A DNA stretch of 64,000 nucleotides, from assembly GCA_944381485.1 (NCBI GenBank), contig CALWLI010000004.1, forward strand, positions 1-64,000, in the 5' to 3' direction. How positions within the stretch are numbered: the first letter of the stretch is position 1; every line of letters starts with the position of its first letter. The stretch is from an uncultured Lachnospiraceae bacterium (GTDB taxonomy: Bacteria > Bacillota > Clostridia > Lachnospirales > Lachnospiraceae). The position numbers and the translations under genes are program-made. A model generated the notes under the pieces. It was given only the letters and a program-made list of their open reading frames with translations. It ran no database searches and was not told the DNA's origin. Of the stretch, positions 35,823-43,363 are shown piece after piece.

Positions 35823-37967
35823 ATGGATACAGACAATATGGATACAGACAATATGGATATAGACTATATGAATGCGGACAAAATGGATACAGACAAAACT
35901 CGTGACCGTATAATAAGGGAAGCTGTGTTTTCCGATGAGACGGAAAACTTTCGTACACCGCTTTTTGTAAAGAGCGGCGAAAAAATGTGTATAAAGCTGA
36001 GGACAGCCAAGGAAGATGTGGATAAAATCCTCATTGTCCTCTGCTCAAATAGCCCGGAGGGCTCCTGTGAAAAGACAGAGCTTCCCATGGAAAAGACAGA
36101 AAGCGACAAATACTTCGACTGCTACAGTGCAGAGCTCACTGTGGGAGAGGAGGAGTTCAGATACTGCTTTAGGCTTATAAAGGCTGAGGAGAGCATAGTC
36201 TACTCAAAGGCGGGCTGCACGGATGAGTACGAATTCAGGGACCTTTTTTCCGTGATCCCTGATTTTTCGGTGCCTGAATGGCTCATAGGGGCTGTCATAT
36301 ACCAGATATTCACAGACCGCTTCTATAACGGCGACGAGGAAAACGACGTCAGAGACGGCGAGTACACCTACCTTGAGGAGGAGGCCCGAAGGGCGGAGAG
36401 CTGGGACTCTCCGGTCTCTGCCTTTGACGTGGCCAGATTTTACGGCGGAGACATAAAGGGCATAGAGAAAAAGCTGGGATATTTAAAGGAGCTGGGAATA
36501 GAGGCCATATACTTAAATCCCATCTTTGTCTCCCCCTCAAACCACAAATACGACTGCCAGGATTACGAGCACATAGACCCCCATCTGGGCGTCGTTCTGG
36601 AGGGAGAGAGCTATGAGGACATAAGCACCTCCAGGCTCAACTTGAGGGAGTCGGACAGATGCTTCAGAGAATTTGTGGAGAAATGTCACGAGGCGGGAAT
36701 AAGAGTCATAGTAGACGGAGTGTTCAACCACTGTGGTTCCTTCAACCATATGATGAACAGAGAGAGGCTCTACAAGCCTGAAAACGGCTACGAGAAGGGG
36801 GCCTATGAGTCGAGAGACAGCGCCTTCCACGACTTTTTCAGCTTCGAGAGGGATACAGAGGCTGACTGGCCGGACAATGACAGCTATGAGAAGTGGTGGG
36901 GCATGGAGACTCTGCCGAAACTCAATTACGAGAGCGCCGGCAAATGTGAAAAATACATATTCGACATAGCCAGAAGGTGGATAAAGCCTCCCTACAGCGC
37001 CGACGGCTGGAGGCTGGATGTGGCGGCTGATCTGGGCCACAGCGAGGATTACAACCACAGCTTTTGGAAAAGATTCAGGAAGACAGTGAAGAAGGTAAAT
37101 CCGGAGGCCTGCATAATCGCCGAGCACTACGGAGACGCAGGAGCCTGGCTCAGGGGCGATGAGTGGGACACGGTGATGAACTATGACGCCTTTATGGAGC
37201 CTGTTAGCCGCTTTTTGACAGGAATGGAAAAGCACAGCGACGACTACAGCGAGGAGATGTGCGGAAACGGAGATCTCTTCTTTGACACACTCTTTAATGC
37301 CCAGAAAAGCTTCGGCGTGCTGTCTCTGTACTCGGCCATGAACGAGCTCAGCAACCATGATCACAGCCGCTTCCTCACAAGGACAAATAAGAAGGTGGGA
37401 AGACTTGCCACCATGGGAGCCGAGGAGGCGGGAAAGGACATAAACTACGGGCTCTTCAGTGCAGGAGTTATCATGCAGATGACCCTTCCCGGAGCCCCCA
37501 CCATTTATTACGGCGACGAGGTGGGAGTATGCGGCTGGACAGACCCGGACAGCAGGCGCAGCTATCCCTGGGGTAGAGAGAACCATCAGCTTCTCGACTT
37601 CCACACATATATGATAGCCCTGCACAAAAACGATGTGTTCAGGAGAGGATCCCTCATAAAGCTTTTCTCCCGCAGATTCATCATAGCTTACGGCAGGATG
37701 CTGGGAAAGCATGCGGCGGTAGTTGTGGTGAATGCCGGAGACAGCAAGCAGGAGATAAGGCTCCCCCTGTGGAAACTGGGCATAGACGACAACATGACCG
37801 TCACCAGAGTTATGGAGGCGGACAGCAGCAGATACAATGTAGGACTCTACCACAGAGGCACAAAAAACGGTGAGCTTCGCTGCACCCTGGCACCCTATTC
37901 GGCAAAGGTATATATCAACTGGGCCGAGGAGGAGTATGACCTTGAAAATGTGGAGAGGGAGATATAG
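35823..37967 (+). CDS. GH13 alpha-amylase family enzyme (neopullulanase/cyclomaltodextrinase-like)
   Basis: A 714-residue alpha-glucan hydrolase, cytoplasmic since no signal peptide is seen. After an N-terminal beta domain (about 30-150) comes the TIM barrel, which opens IGAVIYQIFTDRFYNGD. The four GH13 regions are DGVFNHCG near 297, GWRLDVAAD near 394-402 (nucleophile Asp), IIAEHYGDA near 430 (acid/base Glu) and LSNHDHSRF near 508. A C-terminal beta domain closes the protein. It begins with five pentapeptides each starting with Met (MDTDN twice, MDIDY, MNADK, MDTDK), so the true start is uncertain. The likely role is breakdown of maltodextrin or glycogen. Confidence 0.9.
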   Translation: MDTDNMDTDNMDIDYMNADKMDTDKTRDRIIREAVFSDETENFRTPLFVKSGEKMCIKLRTAKEDVDKILIVLCSNSPEGSCEKTELPMEKTESDKYFDCYSAELTVGEEEFRYCFRLIKAEESIVYSKAGCTDEYEFRDLFSVIPDFSVPEWLIGAVIYQIFTDRFYNGDEENDVRDGEYTYLEEEARRAESWDSPVSAFDVARFYGGDIKGIEKKLGYLKELGIEAIYLNPIFVSPSNHKYDCQDYEHIDPHLGVVLEGESYEDISTSRLNLRESDRCFREFVEKCHEAGIRVIVDGVFNHCGSFNHMMNRERLYKPENGYEKGAYESRDSAFHDFFSFERDTEADWPDNDSYEKWWGMETLPKLNYESAGKCEKYIFDIARRWIKPPYSADGWRLDVAADLGHSEDYNHSFWKRFRKTVKKVNPEACIIAEHYGDAGAWLRGDEWDTVMNYDAFMEPVSRFLTGMEKHSDDYSEEMCGNGDLFFDTLFNAQKSFGVLSLYSAMNELSNHDHSRFLTRTNKKVGRLATMGAEEAGKDINYGLFSAGVIMQMTLPGAPTIYYGDEVGVCGWTDPDSRRSYPWGRENHQLLDFHTYMIALHKNDVFRRGSLIKLFSRRFIIAYGRMLGKHAAVVVVNAGDSKQEIRLPLWKLGIDDNMTVTRVMEADSSRYNVGLYHRGTKNGELRCTLAPYSAKVYINWAEEEYDLENVEREI

Positions 37968-37974
37968 GGCTTAA

Positions 37975-38060
37975 AAGACCGGGCGGTATGGCATATGGGA
38001 TATACGTGTGCCTGCCGCCTGTCGCCTGCTTCATGCAGCCCACCGCCGGGTCTTACGGAT
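37975..38060 (+). other. GC-rich imperfect hairpin after the amylase gene
   Basis: AAGACCGGGCGGT near 37976 pairs, with one mismatch, with ACCGCCGGGTCTT near 38041-38055, enclosing a GC-rich segment with repeated GCCTG words. It is probably a terminator-like structure, though no T run follows. Confidence 0.4.
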
Positions 38061-38118
38061 CAGGGCGTTTAAGAAGCCGGCTTTCAGCCTCGGTATAAAA
38101 TAAAATTCAAATTTGGAC

Positions 38119-38147
38119 TTGACATATTTGTTAAAAAAATGTAGAAT
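38119..38147 (+). promoter_or_regulatory. Promoter of the tRNA-Phe/tRNA-Gly unit
   Basis: Perfect TTGACA at 38119-38124 and TAGAAT at 38142-38147 with a 17-bp spacer, 35 bp before tRNA-Phe. Confidence 0.8.
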
Positions 38148-38181
38148 ACCTTCGTTACCCTTGATAATAACTTGGGTTTAG

Positions 38182-38254
38182 GCCTCGGTAGCTCAGTTGG
38201 TAGAGCAAAGGACTGAAAATCCTTGTGTCGCTGGTTCGATTCCTGCCTGAGGCA
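38182..38254 (+). tRNA. tRNA-Phe (anticodon GAA)
   Basis: A 73-nt cloverleaf: acceptor GCCTCGG/CTGAGGC (one G-U pair), anticodon loop CTGAAAA, T-loop TTCGATT and A73. The T-stem GCTGG/CCTGC contains a T-T mismatch at the middle pair. CCA is not encoded. Confidence 0.92.
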
Positions 38255-38281
38255 TTTGGATTTTCCAATATATATTTTTTT

Positions 38282-38353
38282 GCGCGAGTGGCTCAGTGGT
38301 GGAGCGTCGCCTTGCCAAGGCGAAGGTCGCGGGTTCGATCCCCGTCTCGCGCT
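38282..38353 (+). tRNA. tRNA-Gly (anticodon GCC)
   Basis: A 72-nt cloverleaf: acceptor GCGCGAG/CTCGCGC with U73 as expected for glycine, anticodon loop TTGCCAA and T-loop TTCGATC. It lies 27 nt after tRNA-Phe, probably in one transcript. Confidence 0.95.
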
Positions 38354-38365
38354 TTTTTATTTGTC

Positions 38366-38405
38366 AGCGGAAGCCCGTAAAATAAGGGGTTTCCGCTTAT
38401 TATTT
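38366..38405 (+). terminator. Terminator of the tRNA unit
   Basis: AGCGGAAGCCC / GGGGTTTCCGCT stem followed by a T-rich tail. Confidence 0.75.
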
Positions 38406-38443
38406 TATATATAGGTCAACCGGATAAGCTAAGGAGGGAAGCC

Positions 38444-39154
38444 ATGTTTAAAACAGAAACTGTAAATTACGGCGGCGGTATATACGCCTTTGATCAGGGG
38501 ATGGTGAGGGCCTTCCTTATACTCGGAAAGGAGAGAGCCCTTCTGTTTGACACAGGGATAGAGCCCTTTGATCTCAAGTCTGCTATAGGCGAGATAACAC
38601 CACTCCCTGTGATACTTTATCTCAGCCACAGCGACATAGACCATATAGGCGGGATAGGAGAGTTTGACACTATATATGTCCATGAGGCCGAGGTGAAAAG
38701 GCTCATGGCTGCAGAAAAGACTGAGAAATCAAACATTATTCCCCTTAAGGAGGGCTTTGAGTTCGACCTTGGAGAAAGAAGGCTTGAGCTCATACACTGC
38801 CCCGGACATACACCCGGCTCGGGAGCTCTTCTTGACAGCAAAAACAAGCTGCTCTTTTCAGGGGATACCATCTCCTACGGCCCTGTATATATGTTCGGCG
38901 AGGGAAGAGATGACAGTGAATACTTAAGGACACTTGGAAGACTCTTAGATATGTACAAGGATGAGCAATTTGAGAAGGTATATCCCTGCCACAATACCTG
39001 CCCCATAGACGGTGGGGTGACAGAGGATCTGATAAAATGCATGGAGGAGATAAGGGAAAGGCCTGAAAACCGCATAAAAACTCCCATGAAGGACAATGAG
39101 GGGCGGACTGTATTTGAGTACAGAAAGGGAAAGTGCGGCATATACCATATTTAA
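38444..39154 (+). CDS. MBL-fold metallo-hydrolase
   Basis: A 236-residue metallo-beta-lactamase-fold hydrolase of unknown substrate. The metal motif reads HSDIDHIGG near residues 62-70, an HxDxDH variant common in this superfamily. Further ligands appear in CPGHTPGSG near 120-128, in FSGDTI near 145 and in the C-terminal YPCHN near 178-182. AAGGAGGG precedes the ATG. It stands alone, facing the metQ gene. Confidence 0.85.
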   Translation: MFKTETVNYGGGIYAFDQGMVRAFLILGKERALLFDTGIEPFDLKSAIGEITPLPVILYLSHSDIDHIGGIGEFDTIYVHEAEVKRLMAAEKTEKSNIIPLKEGFEFDLGERRLELIHCPGHTPGSGALLDSKNKLLFSGDTISYGPVYMFGEGRDDSEYLRTLGRLLDMYKDEQFEKVYPCHNTCPIDGGVTEDLIKCMEEIRERPENRIKTPMKDNEGRTVFEYRKGKCGIYHI

Positions 39155-39181
39155 AAAGCTGCATTAAAAAGTCACATTAAA

Positions 39182-39227
39182 AAGCTGCCGCAAGGCAAGG
39201 CGAAAAAGCCTTGTCTGCGGCAGTTTT
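39182..39227. terminator. Bidirectional terminator
   Basis: AAGCTGCCGCA / TGCGGCAG with an internal AAGGC / GCCTT stem, flanked by A5 on the left and T5 on the right. It can serve the MBL gene (plus strand) and metQ (minus strand). Confidence 0.8.
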
Positions 39228-39266
39228 TCTGTTCTGTTGGTGTAAGATCTTAAAACAAAGCTGCAC

Positions 39267-40115
39267 TTAAAACAGCGGAACCACAGCTCCGTCATAGCTG
39301 TCCTCTATGAAGCTCTTTACCTCATCGCTCTTAAGGGCATCAAGGAGGGCTTTTGTCTTCTCGTTCTCCTCATCCCCCTCTCTTACAGCCACTACATTGC
39401 CGTAGGTAACTGCAGCCTCGGAGTCTGAGGCCTCAACAGCCAGGGCGTCAGATACCTTCAAGCCCGCATCTATCGCGTAGTTGCCGTTTATGACAGCTAT
39501 GTCCACATCCTGCAGCGAGAGGGGTATCTGAGCCGCCTCCACCTCAAGTATGTCAAGGTTTAGGGGATTTTCCTCTATGTCATTTCTTGTGGCGTCAAGC
39601 CCCGCTCCCTCCTTAAGCTTAAGAAGTCCCTGAGCTTCAAGAAGAAGGAGAGCTCTGGCCTCGTTGGTGGTGTCGTTGGGTACCGCCACAGTGGCTCCCT
39701 CCGAAAGCTCGTCCAAGGAAGATACCTTTCCGCCGTAGATGCCGAAGGGCTCATAGTGGATAGCCCCTGCGCTCGCAAGATGTGTGCCCTGCTCCTTGTT
39801 AAACTGCTCAAGGTAGGGGAGATGCTGGAAGTAGTTGGCGTCAAGCTCTCCGTCCTCAAGGGCGATATTGGGCTGTACATAGTCTGTGTACTCAACTATC
39901 TTAAGGGCGTAGCCCTCCTTCTCAAGAAGGGGCTTTGCGGCCTCAAGTATCTCCCCGTGGGGAGCGGGGCTTGCCCCAACCGTGATCTCTGTAAGCTCCG
40001 GAGACTTGTCTTCCTCGGCCTTCTCGGATTTCTCCCCACCTGAGCAGGCTGAGAGAGCGACGGCAGCAAGGAGAGCTGCAGCTGTGATCTTAAGTTTCAG
40101 TTCATGTCTTTTCAT
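39267..40115 (-). CDS. metQ: Methionine ABC transporter substrate-binding lipoprotein MetQ
   Basis: A 282-residue NlpA-family lipoprotein. The lipobox LSAC puts the acylated Cys at residue 24 and would anchor it on the outer membrane face. Family segments ITVGASPAPHGEIL, EYTDYVQPNIALEDGELDANYFQHLPYL and VPNDTTNEARALLLLEAQGL are present in order. It is last in the metN-metI-metQ operon, with GAGGAG before the ATG. Confidence 0.94.
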   Translation of the reverse strand: MKRHELKLKITAAALLAAVALSACSGGEKSEKAEEDKSPELTEITVGASPAPHGEILEAAKPLLEKEGYALKIVEYTDYVQPNIALEDGELDANYFQHLPYLEQFNKEQGTHLASAGAIHYEPFGIYGGKVSSLDELSEGATVAVPNDTTNEARALLLLEAQGLLKLKEGAGLDATRNDIEENPLNLDILEVEAAQIPLSLQDVDIAVINGNYAIDAGLKVSDALAVEASDSEAAVTYGNVVAVREGDEENEKTKALLDALKSDEVKSFIEDSYDGAVVPLF

Positions 40116-40176
40116 AGTATGTTCTCCTCTTAAAAAAATTTATGATTTTTATGCCGCTGATTGCGGCTTGCGGCTC

Positions 40177-40839
40177 TTAATTTATCCTCTTGTCAGTGCA
40201 CTTTGCCAGCTTTAAGCCCAGCTCCTGGATCAGCTGCACAAGGAGCATGAGAAGTATGACGGCCCCCCACATTATGACAGGCTCCCTTCTGTAGTAGCCG
40301 TAGTTGATGGCTATGGCTCCCAGGCCGCCTCCCCCAAGGCTTCCCGCCATGGCGGAGTAGCCGAGTATAGTGGTCACAGAGATGGCAGCTCCCACAAGGA
40401 GAGAGGGCTTAGACTCGGGTATCAGCGCCTTGAGTATTATCTGCAGTGTGGAGGCGCCCATGGACTTTGCCGCCTCTATGACTCCCTTGTCCACCTCCTT
40501 GAAGGAGGACTCCGCCATCCTTGCCACATAGGGGGCGGCGGAGATGACAAGCGGGGGAATCACAGCCTTTGCCCCGAGAGTGGTCCCCACCGTAAGCCTT
40601 GTAAGGGGGAGAGCGATCACTATCATTATCAGGAAGGGCACTGAGCGAAGCAGGTTAGTCACAAGCCCCAGGCACTTATTTACAAAGGGGAGAGGACAGA
40701 TGCCTCCCTCGTCAGTCACCGCAAGGATCACCCCCAGGGGCAGCCCTATAAGGTAGGAGATGAGTGATGAGAGAAGCACCATGTACACAGTGGAGCCTAT
40801 CTCAGTGCGAAACAGTTCAATAAATTCAGAATTAAGCAT
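40177..40839 (-). CDS. metI: Methionine ABC transporter permease MetI
   Basis: A 220-residue inner-membrane permease with about five helices. The EAA loop (EAAKSMGASTLQIILKALIPESKPSL) and the family stretch LLRSVPFLIMIVIALPLTRLTVGT are clear. Its start overlaps the end of metN by 8 bp, with AGGAGGTAAGG upstream. Confidence 0.94.
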   Translation of the reverse strand: MLNSEFIELFRTEIGSTVYMVLLSSLISYLIGLPLGVILAVTDEGGICPLPFVNKCLGLVTNLLRSVPFLIMIVIALPLTRLTVGTTLGAKAVIPPLVISAAPYVARMAESSFKEVDKGVIEAAKSMGASTLQIILKALIPESKPSLLVGAAISVTTILGYSAMAGSLGGGGLGAIAINYGYYRREPVIMWGAVILLMLLVQLIQELGLKLAKCTDKRIN

Positions 40840-41635
40840 TTGTAAACCTTACCTCCTGTGATAAAACTTCCATGTAAGCTCCCCCTATTAGCCTTCTTCC
40901 TATATCGGACTTGGGATCTGAGAAAACCTCCCTGACACTTCCCGACTCAACTATCCTGCTGTTGTGGATGACGGCTACTCTGTCACAGACAGCCTCTATG
41001 ACTCTCATCTCGTGGGTTATGATGATGACTGTTATGCCGAGCTCTCTGTTTATGCGCTTAAGGAGGGCCAGGATGGACTTTGTCGTGTCCGGGTCGAGAG
41101 CGGAGGTGGCCTCATCGCACAGAAGCAGCTTGGGCTCGGCGGCTATGGCCCTTGCTATGGCCACCCTCTGCTTCTGGCCTCCTGAGAGCTGAGAGGGGTA
41201 GGCCTTCGCCTTTTCCGAGAGGCCCACAAGCTCAAGTAGCCTCTCAGCCCTGGAGTAGGCCTCCTTTTTCGGAACCTTTGCCAGCTCCAGGGGAAAGAGC
41301 ACGTTCCTTATGACATTTCTCTGCTCCAAAAGGTTGAACTGTTGAAATATCATGCCCATGGACTGCCTGGCAAGGCGCTGCTCCCTTGCTTTAAGGGAGG
41401 AGAGCTCCTTTCCGTCAAAGACGACCTTCCCCGAATCGGGAGTTTCCAGGAGATTCATACACCTTACCAGAGTGCTCTTTCCGGCCCCCGACAGGCCTAT
41501 GATTCCGAAGATCTCCGACCTTGAAATGCTCAAGTTTATGTCCTCAAGAGCCTTCACCGGGCCTGAGGAGGTCTTAAACTCCTTTGAAAGCTCCCTCAGC
41601 TCTATGATGGGTCTGCTGTCCTTATCCGTGTTCAT
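40832..41635 (-). CDS. metN: Methionine ABC transporter ATPase MetN, without NIL domain
   Basis: A 267-residue ATPase: Walker A GLSGAGKST near 47-55, QQFNLLEQRNV Q-loop, signature [14 protein letters not shown] and Walker [17 protein letters not shown]. Full-length MetN is about 340 residues, with a C-terminal NIL/ACT domain that binds methionine for trans-inhibition. Here the chain ends about 20 residues after the ATPase core. The short end is not a recent frameshift, since metI follows in overlap. AGGAGGAAAGGAG precedes the ATG. Expression is probably set by the leader described at 41709-42081. Confidence 0.93.
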   Translation of the reverse strand: MNTDKDSRPIIELRELSKEFKTSSGPVKALEDINLSISRSEIFGIIGLSGAGKSTLVRCMNLLETPDSGKVVFDGKELSSLKAREQRLARQSMGMIFQQFNLLEQRNVIRNVLFPLELAKVPKKEAYSRAERLLELVGLSEKAKAYPSQLSGGQKQRVAIARAIAAEPKLLLCDEATSALDPDTTKSILALLKRINRELGITVIIITHEMRVIEAVCDRVAVIHNSRIVESGSVREVFSDPKSDIGRRLIGGAYMEVLSQEVRFTNA

Positions 41636-41708
41636 TTAAAGCTCCTTTCCTCCTGAAAAACTGAATAAACAAAAGTATGAGACATACGATCAAGCAAAAG
41701 CTTGAAAC

Positions 41709-41744
41709 AAAAAAATCGCAGGCCTGCATGCACAGACCTGCGAT
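41709..41744 (-). terminator. Attenuator terminator in the metNIQ leader
   Basis: On the minus strand ATCGCAGGTCTG (41744-41733) pairs with CAGGCCTGCGAT (41726-41715) around a 6-nt loop, followed by T6-T7. It sits between the leader peptide ORF and metN (start 41635), so full expression of the transporter needs read-through. Confidence 0.85.
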
Positions 41745-41846
41745 GATAATATTAAAAGCTGCAAAATACTTACAAAAAACTTGCAAAAGATACTTACAGT
41801 CTTATAAAGTCATATCCTCGACTTGGGCTCAGATTAAAATACTGAT

Positions 41847-41914
41847 TTCCCGGACGCTCTATAAATCATATAAAAATACTGATCAATAAAAGCCGCTTAA
41901 AGAGCGTTCGGAAG
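41847..41914 (-). promoter_or_regulatory. Leader stem formed by the end of the leader ORF
   Basis: CTTCCGAACGCTCTTTAA (41914-41897, the last leader codons and stop) can pair with TTTATAGAGCGTCCGGGAA (41865-41847), with a bulge and one or two mismatches. A ribosome reaching the leader stop codon would disrupt it. Confidence 0.6.
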
Positions 41915-42019
41915 GTCCATGCTTTTCGTATGAAATTCAGGCATAGCTGACATTCGGCACATGTACATCATGCCGAACATAACTGCCATATTCATCATCA
42001 TACGAGAAGTATGGAACAT
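41897..42019 (-). CDS. Methionine-rich leader peptide of metNIQ
   Basis: A 40-residue ORF with 12 Met (positions 1, 7, 8, 9, 11, 14, 17, 18, 20, 23, 26, 34). The core reads RMMMNMAVMFGMMYMCRM. AAGGGG lies 5 nt before the ATG at 42019; the stop is TAA. It follows a consensus promoter and precedes a terminator and the methionine transporter genes. This is the layout of a translated attenuation leader like those of trp or his, with Met codons as the sensor. The peptide itself probably has no function. An in-frame upstream ATG at 42034 lacks a Shine-Dalgarno and would add five residues. Confidence 0.85.
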   Translation of the reverse strand: MFHTSRMMMNMAVMFGMMYMCRMSAMPEFHTKSMDLPNAL

Positions 42020-42052
42020 AAGAGCCCCTTTCATTTGAGTTTTATGAGCTGA

Positions 42053-42081
42053 ATCATAAATGAAAGGCAGAAATTTGTCAA
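42053..42081 (-). promoter_or_regulatory. metNIQ promoter
   Basis: On the minus strand, TTGACA (42081-42076) and TATGAT (42058-42053) with an exact 17-bp spacer. Transcription would begin near 42046, about 27 nt before the Met-rich leader ORF. Confidence 0.85.
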
Positions 42082-42182
42082 GGAAAAAATATTTGACTGT
42101 TATTTTTAACAGATGAAAGTAATGAAAATGAAAAAAATTCATAAAATTTCATAAAAATCGAGCGAATTCATTTGCTTTTATG

Positions 42183-42230
42183 ACGATAACGTTATATAAT
42201 GTTATATAATAAATAATATTATTATAACAA
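42183..42230. promoter_or_regulatory. AT-rich operator/promoter region of the frlB-like gene
   Basis: Overlapping ATAAC/GTTAT words and a direct repeat (GTTATATAAT twice) lie just before the Shine-Dalgarno. Similar GTTATATAA words occur upstream of the kinase gene (near 49034-49070) and the gntR gene (near 44190), so they may be sites for the local GntR regulator. Confidence 0.5.
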
Positions 42231-42242
42231 GGAGAAAAGACT

Positions 42243-43211
42243 ATGAATGCGAAAGAAATTGTTGCCTTGATAAAGGCCGAAAAGCCTGAGATCAGCTCGG
42301 TTTATTTTGTGGGCTGCGGTGCTTCACAGGCGGATCTGTACCCCGGAAAGTACTTCCTTGAGGCTAATGCGAAGAAGCTGCGCACAAGCCTTCACACCGC
42401 CAACGAGTTTTTCTACTCCACACCTAAGGCGGTAGGCCCTGACTCAATAGTTATCACCTGCTCCTTGAGCGGTAACACACCTGAGACAGTGGCAGCAACC
42501 AAGAAGGCAATGGAGCTGGGTGCAGAGGTAGTTTCAGTTACAATGAACAAGGATTCAGGCCTTGCAAGAGAGTCCAAATACCAGATCATCCACGGCTTTG
42601 CAGAGAGCTATGCGGCAAAGATGGAGAAGATGACAAATGTTCTCGACCTTGCCTGCGAGATACTCAACGCCTACGAGGGATATGAGCATTATGACGAGTT
42701 AAAGGACGGAGTATCAAAGATCTACGGACTTATTAACGAGTCTGTAAAGTCACTCCTTCCCAGAGCGGCAGAGTTCGGAAAGGCCTACAAGGACGCTCCC
42801 TACATCTATGTAATGAGCTCAGGAGCAACAGCAATGGTAGCTTACTCCTTCTCAATGTTCCTCATGATGGAGATGCAGTGGATACCTTCAAGCTCCTTCA
42901 ACTGCGGAGAGTTCTTCCACGGTCCCTTCGAGCTTGTAGACAAGGATGTTCCCTACCTGCTCCTTATGAACGACGGACCTACAAGAGCTATGGACGCAAG
43001 GGCAATGACCTTCCTTCAGAGATTCGACGCAAAGCTCACAGTAGTTGACGCCAAGGACTTCGGACTTGCAAATGTAGTTGACTCATCAGTTATAGAGTAC
43101 TTCAACCCCATACTTCTCTCAGGAGTGCTTCGTATGTACGCCGAGCAGCTGGCAGACGAGAGAAAGCATCCCCTCACAATGAGAAGATACATGTGGAAGC
43201 TTGAGTACTAA
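42243..43211 (+). CDS. frlB: SIS-domain sugar isomerase, FrlB-like deglycase
   Basis: A 322-residue protein of the GlmS-isomerase-like group. Two SIS domains are visible: FVGCGASQADLYPGKYFLE and SIVITCSLSGNTPET in the first, and YVMSSGATAMVAYSFSMFLMMEM in the second. The GEFFHGPFELVDKDVPYLLL segment and the Arg-Arg-Tyr...LEY ending resemble E. coli FrlB, which splits fructoselysine-6-phosphate to glucose-6-phosphate and lysine. Shine-Dalgarno AAGGAG. With a FrlD-like kinase, a GntR regulator and an ABC transporter nearby, a role in Amadori-product use is likely. The exact amino-acid moiety is unknown. Confidence 0.8.
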   Translation: MNAKEIVALIKAEKPEISSVYFVGCGASQADLYPGKYFLEANAKKLRTSLHTANEFFYSTPKAVGPDSIVITCSLSGNTPETVAATKKAMELGAEVVSVTMNKDSGLARESKYQIIHGFAESYAAKMEKMTNVLDLACEILNAYEGYEHYDELKDGVSKIYGLINESVKSLLPRAAEFGKAYKDAPYIYVMSSGATAMVAYSFSMFLMMEMQWIPSSSFNCGEFFHGPFELVDKDVPYLLLMNDGPTRAMDARAMTFLQRFDAKLTVVDAKDFGLANVVDSSVIEYFNPILLSGVLRMYAEQLADERKHPLTMRRYMWKLEY

Positions 43212-43307
43212 TCACAGCTTTTAAGCTTACTTAAAGCTTAACTAAGCTTATCCTCTTATTGCCCCGAAAGCCGAGAGGACTTAGAGGGCGGATACAGTTC
43301 TCATATG

Positions 43308-43350
43308 AAAAGGAGCCGTTTAAGGAAGTTTTCCCTAAACGGCTCCTTTT
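43308..43350. terminator. Bidirectional terminator between frlB and gntR
   Basis: A perfect stem AAAAGGAGCCGTTTA / TAAACGGCTCCTTTT lies between convergent genes, with A and T tracts on the two sides. Confidence 0.9.
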
Positions 43351-43363
43351 TGAAATTTTCTGA

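Noticed and set aside
36537-37853. A 438-residue antisense frame inside the amylase gene
   Set aside because: The plus-strand frame has all GH13 motifs. The antisense product has no recognisable domain and no start signals.
41745-41896. S-box (SAM) riboswitch or T-box before metN
   Set aside because: No S-box core (GACUGGC, CCCGAUGAAGCC, GGCAACC) or T-box AGGGTGGTACCGCG word is present. The Met-rich ORF and terminator explain the leader better.
41897-42142. An 81-residue version of the leader protein starting at 42142
   Set aside because: It would start upstream of the predicted promoter, and its first part is low-complexity Phe/Lys-rich. The 40-residue form has the Shine-Dalgarno and follows the promoter.
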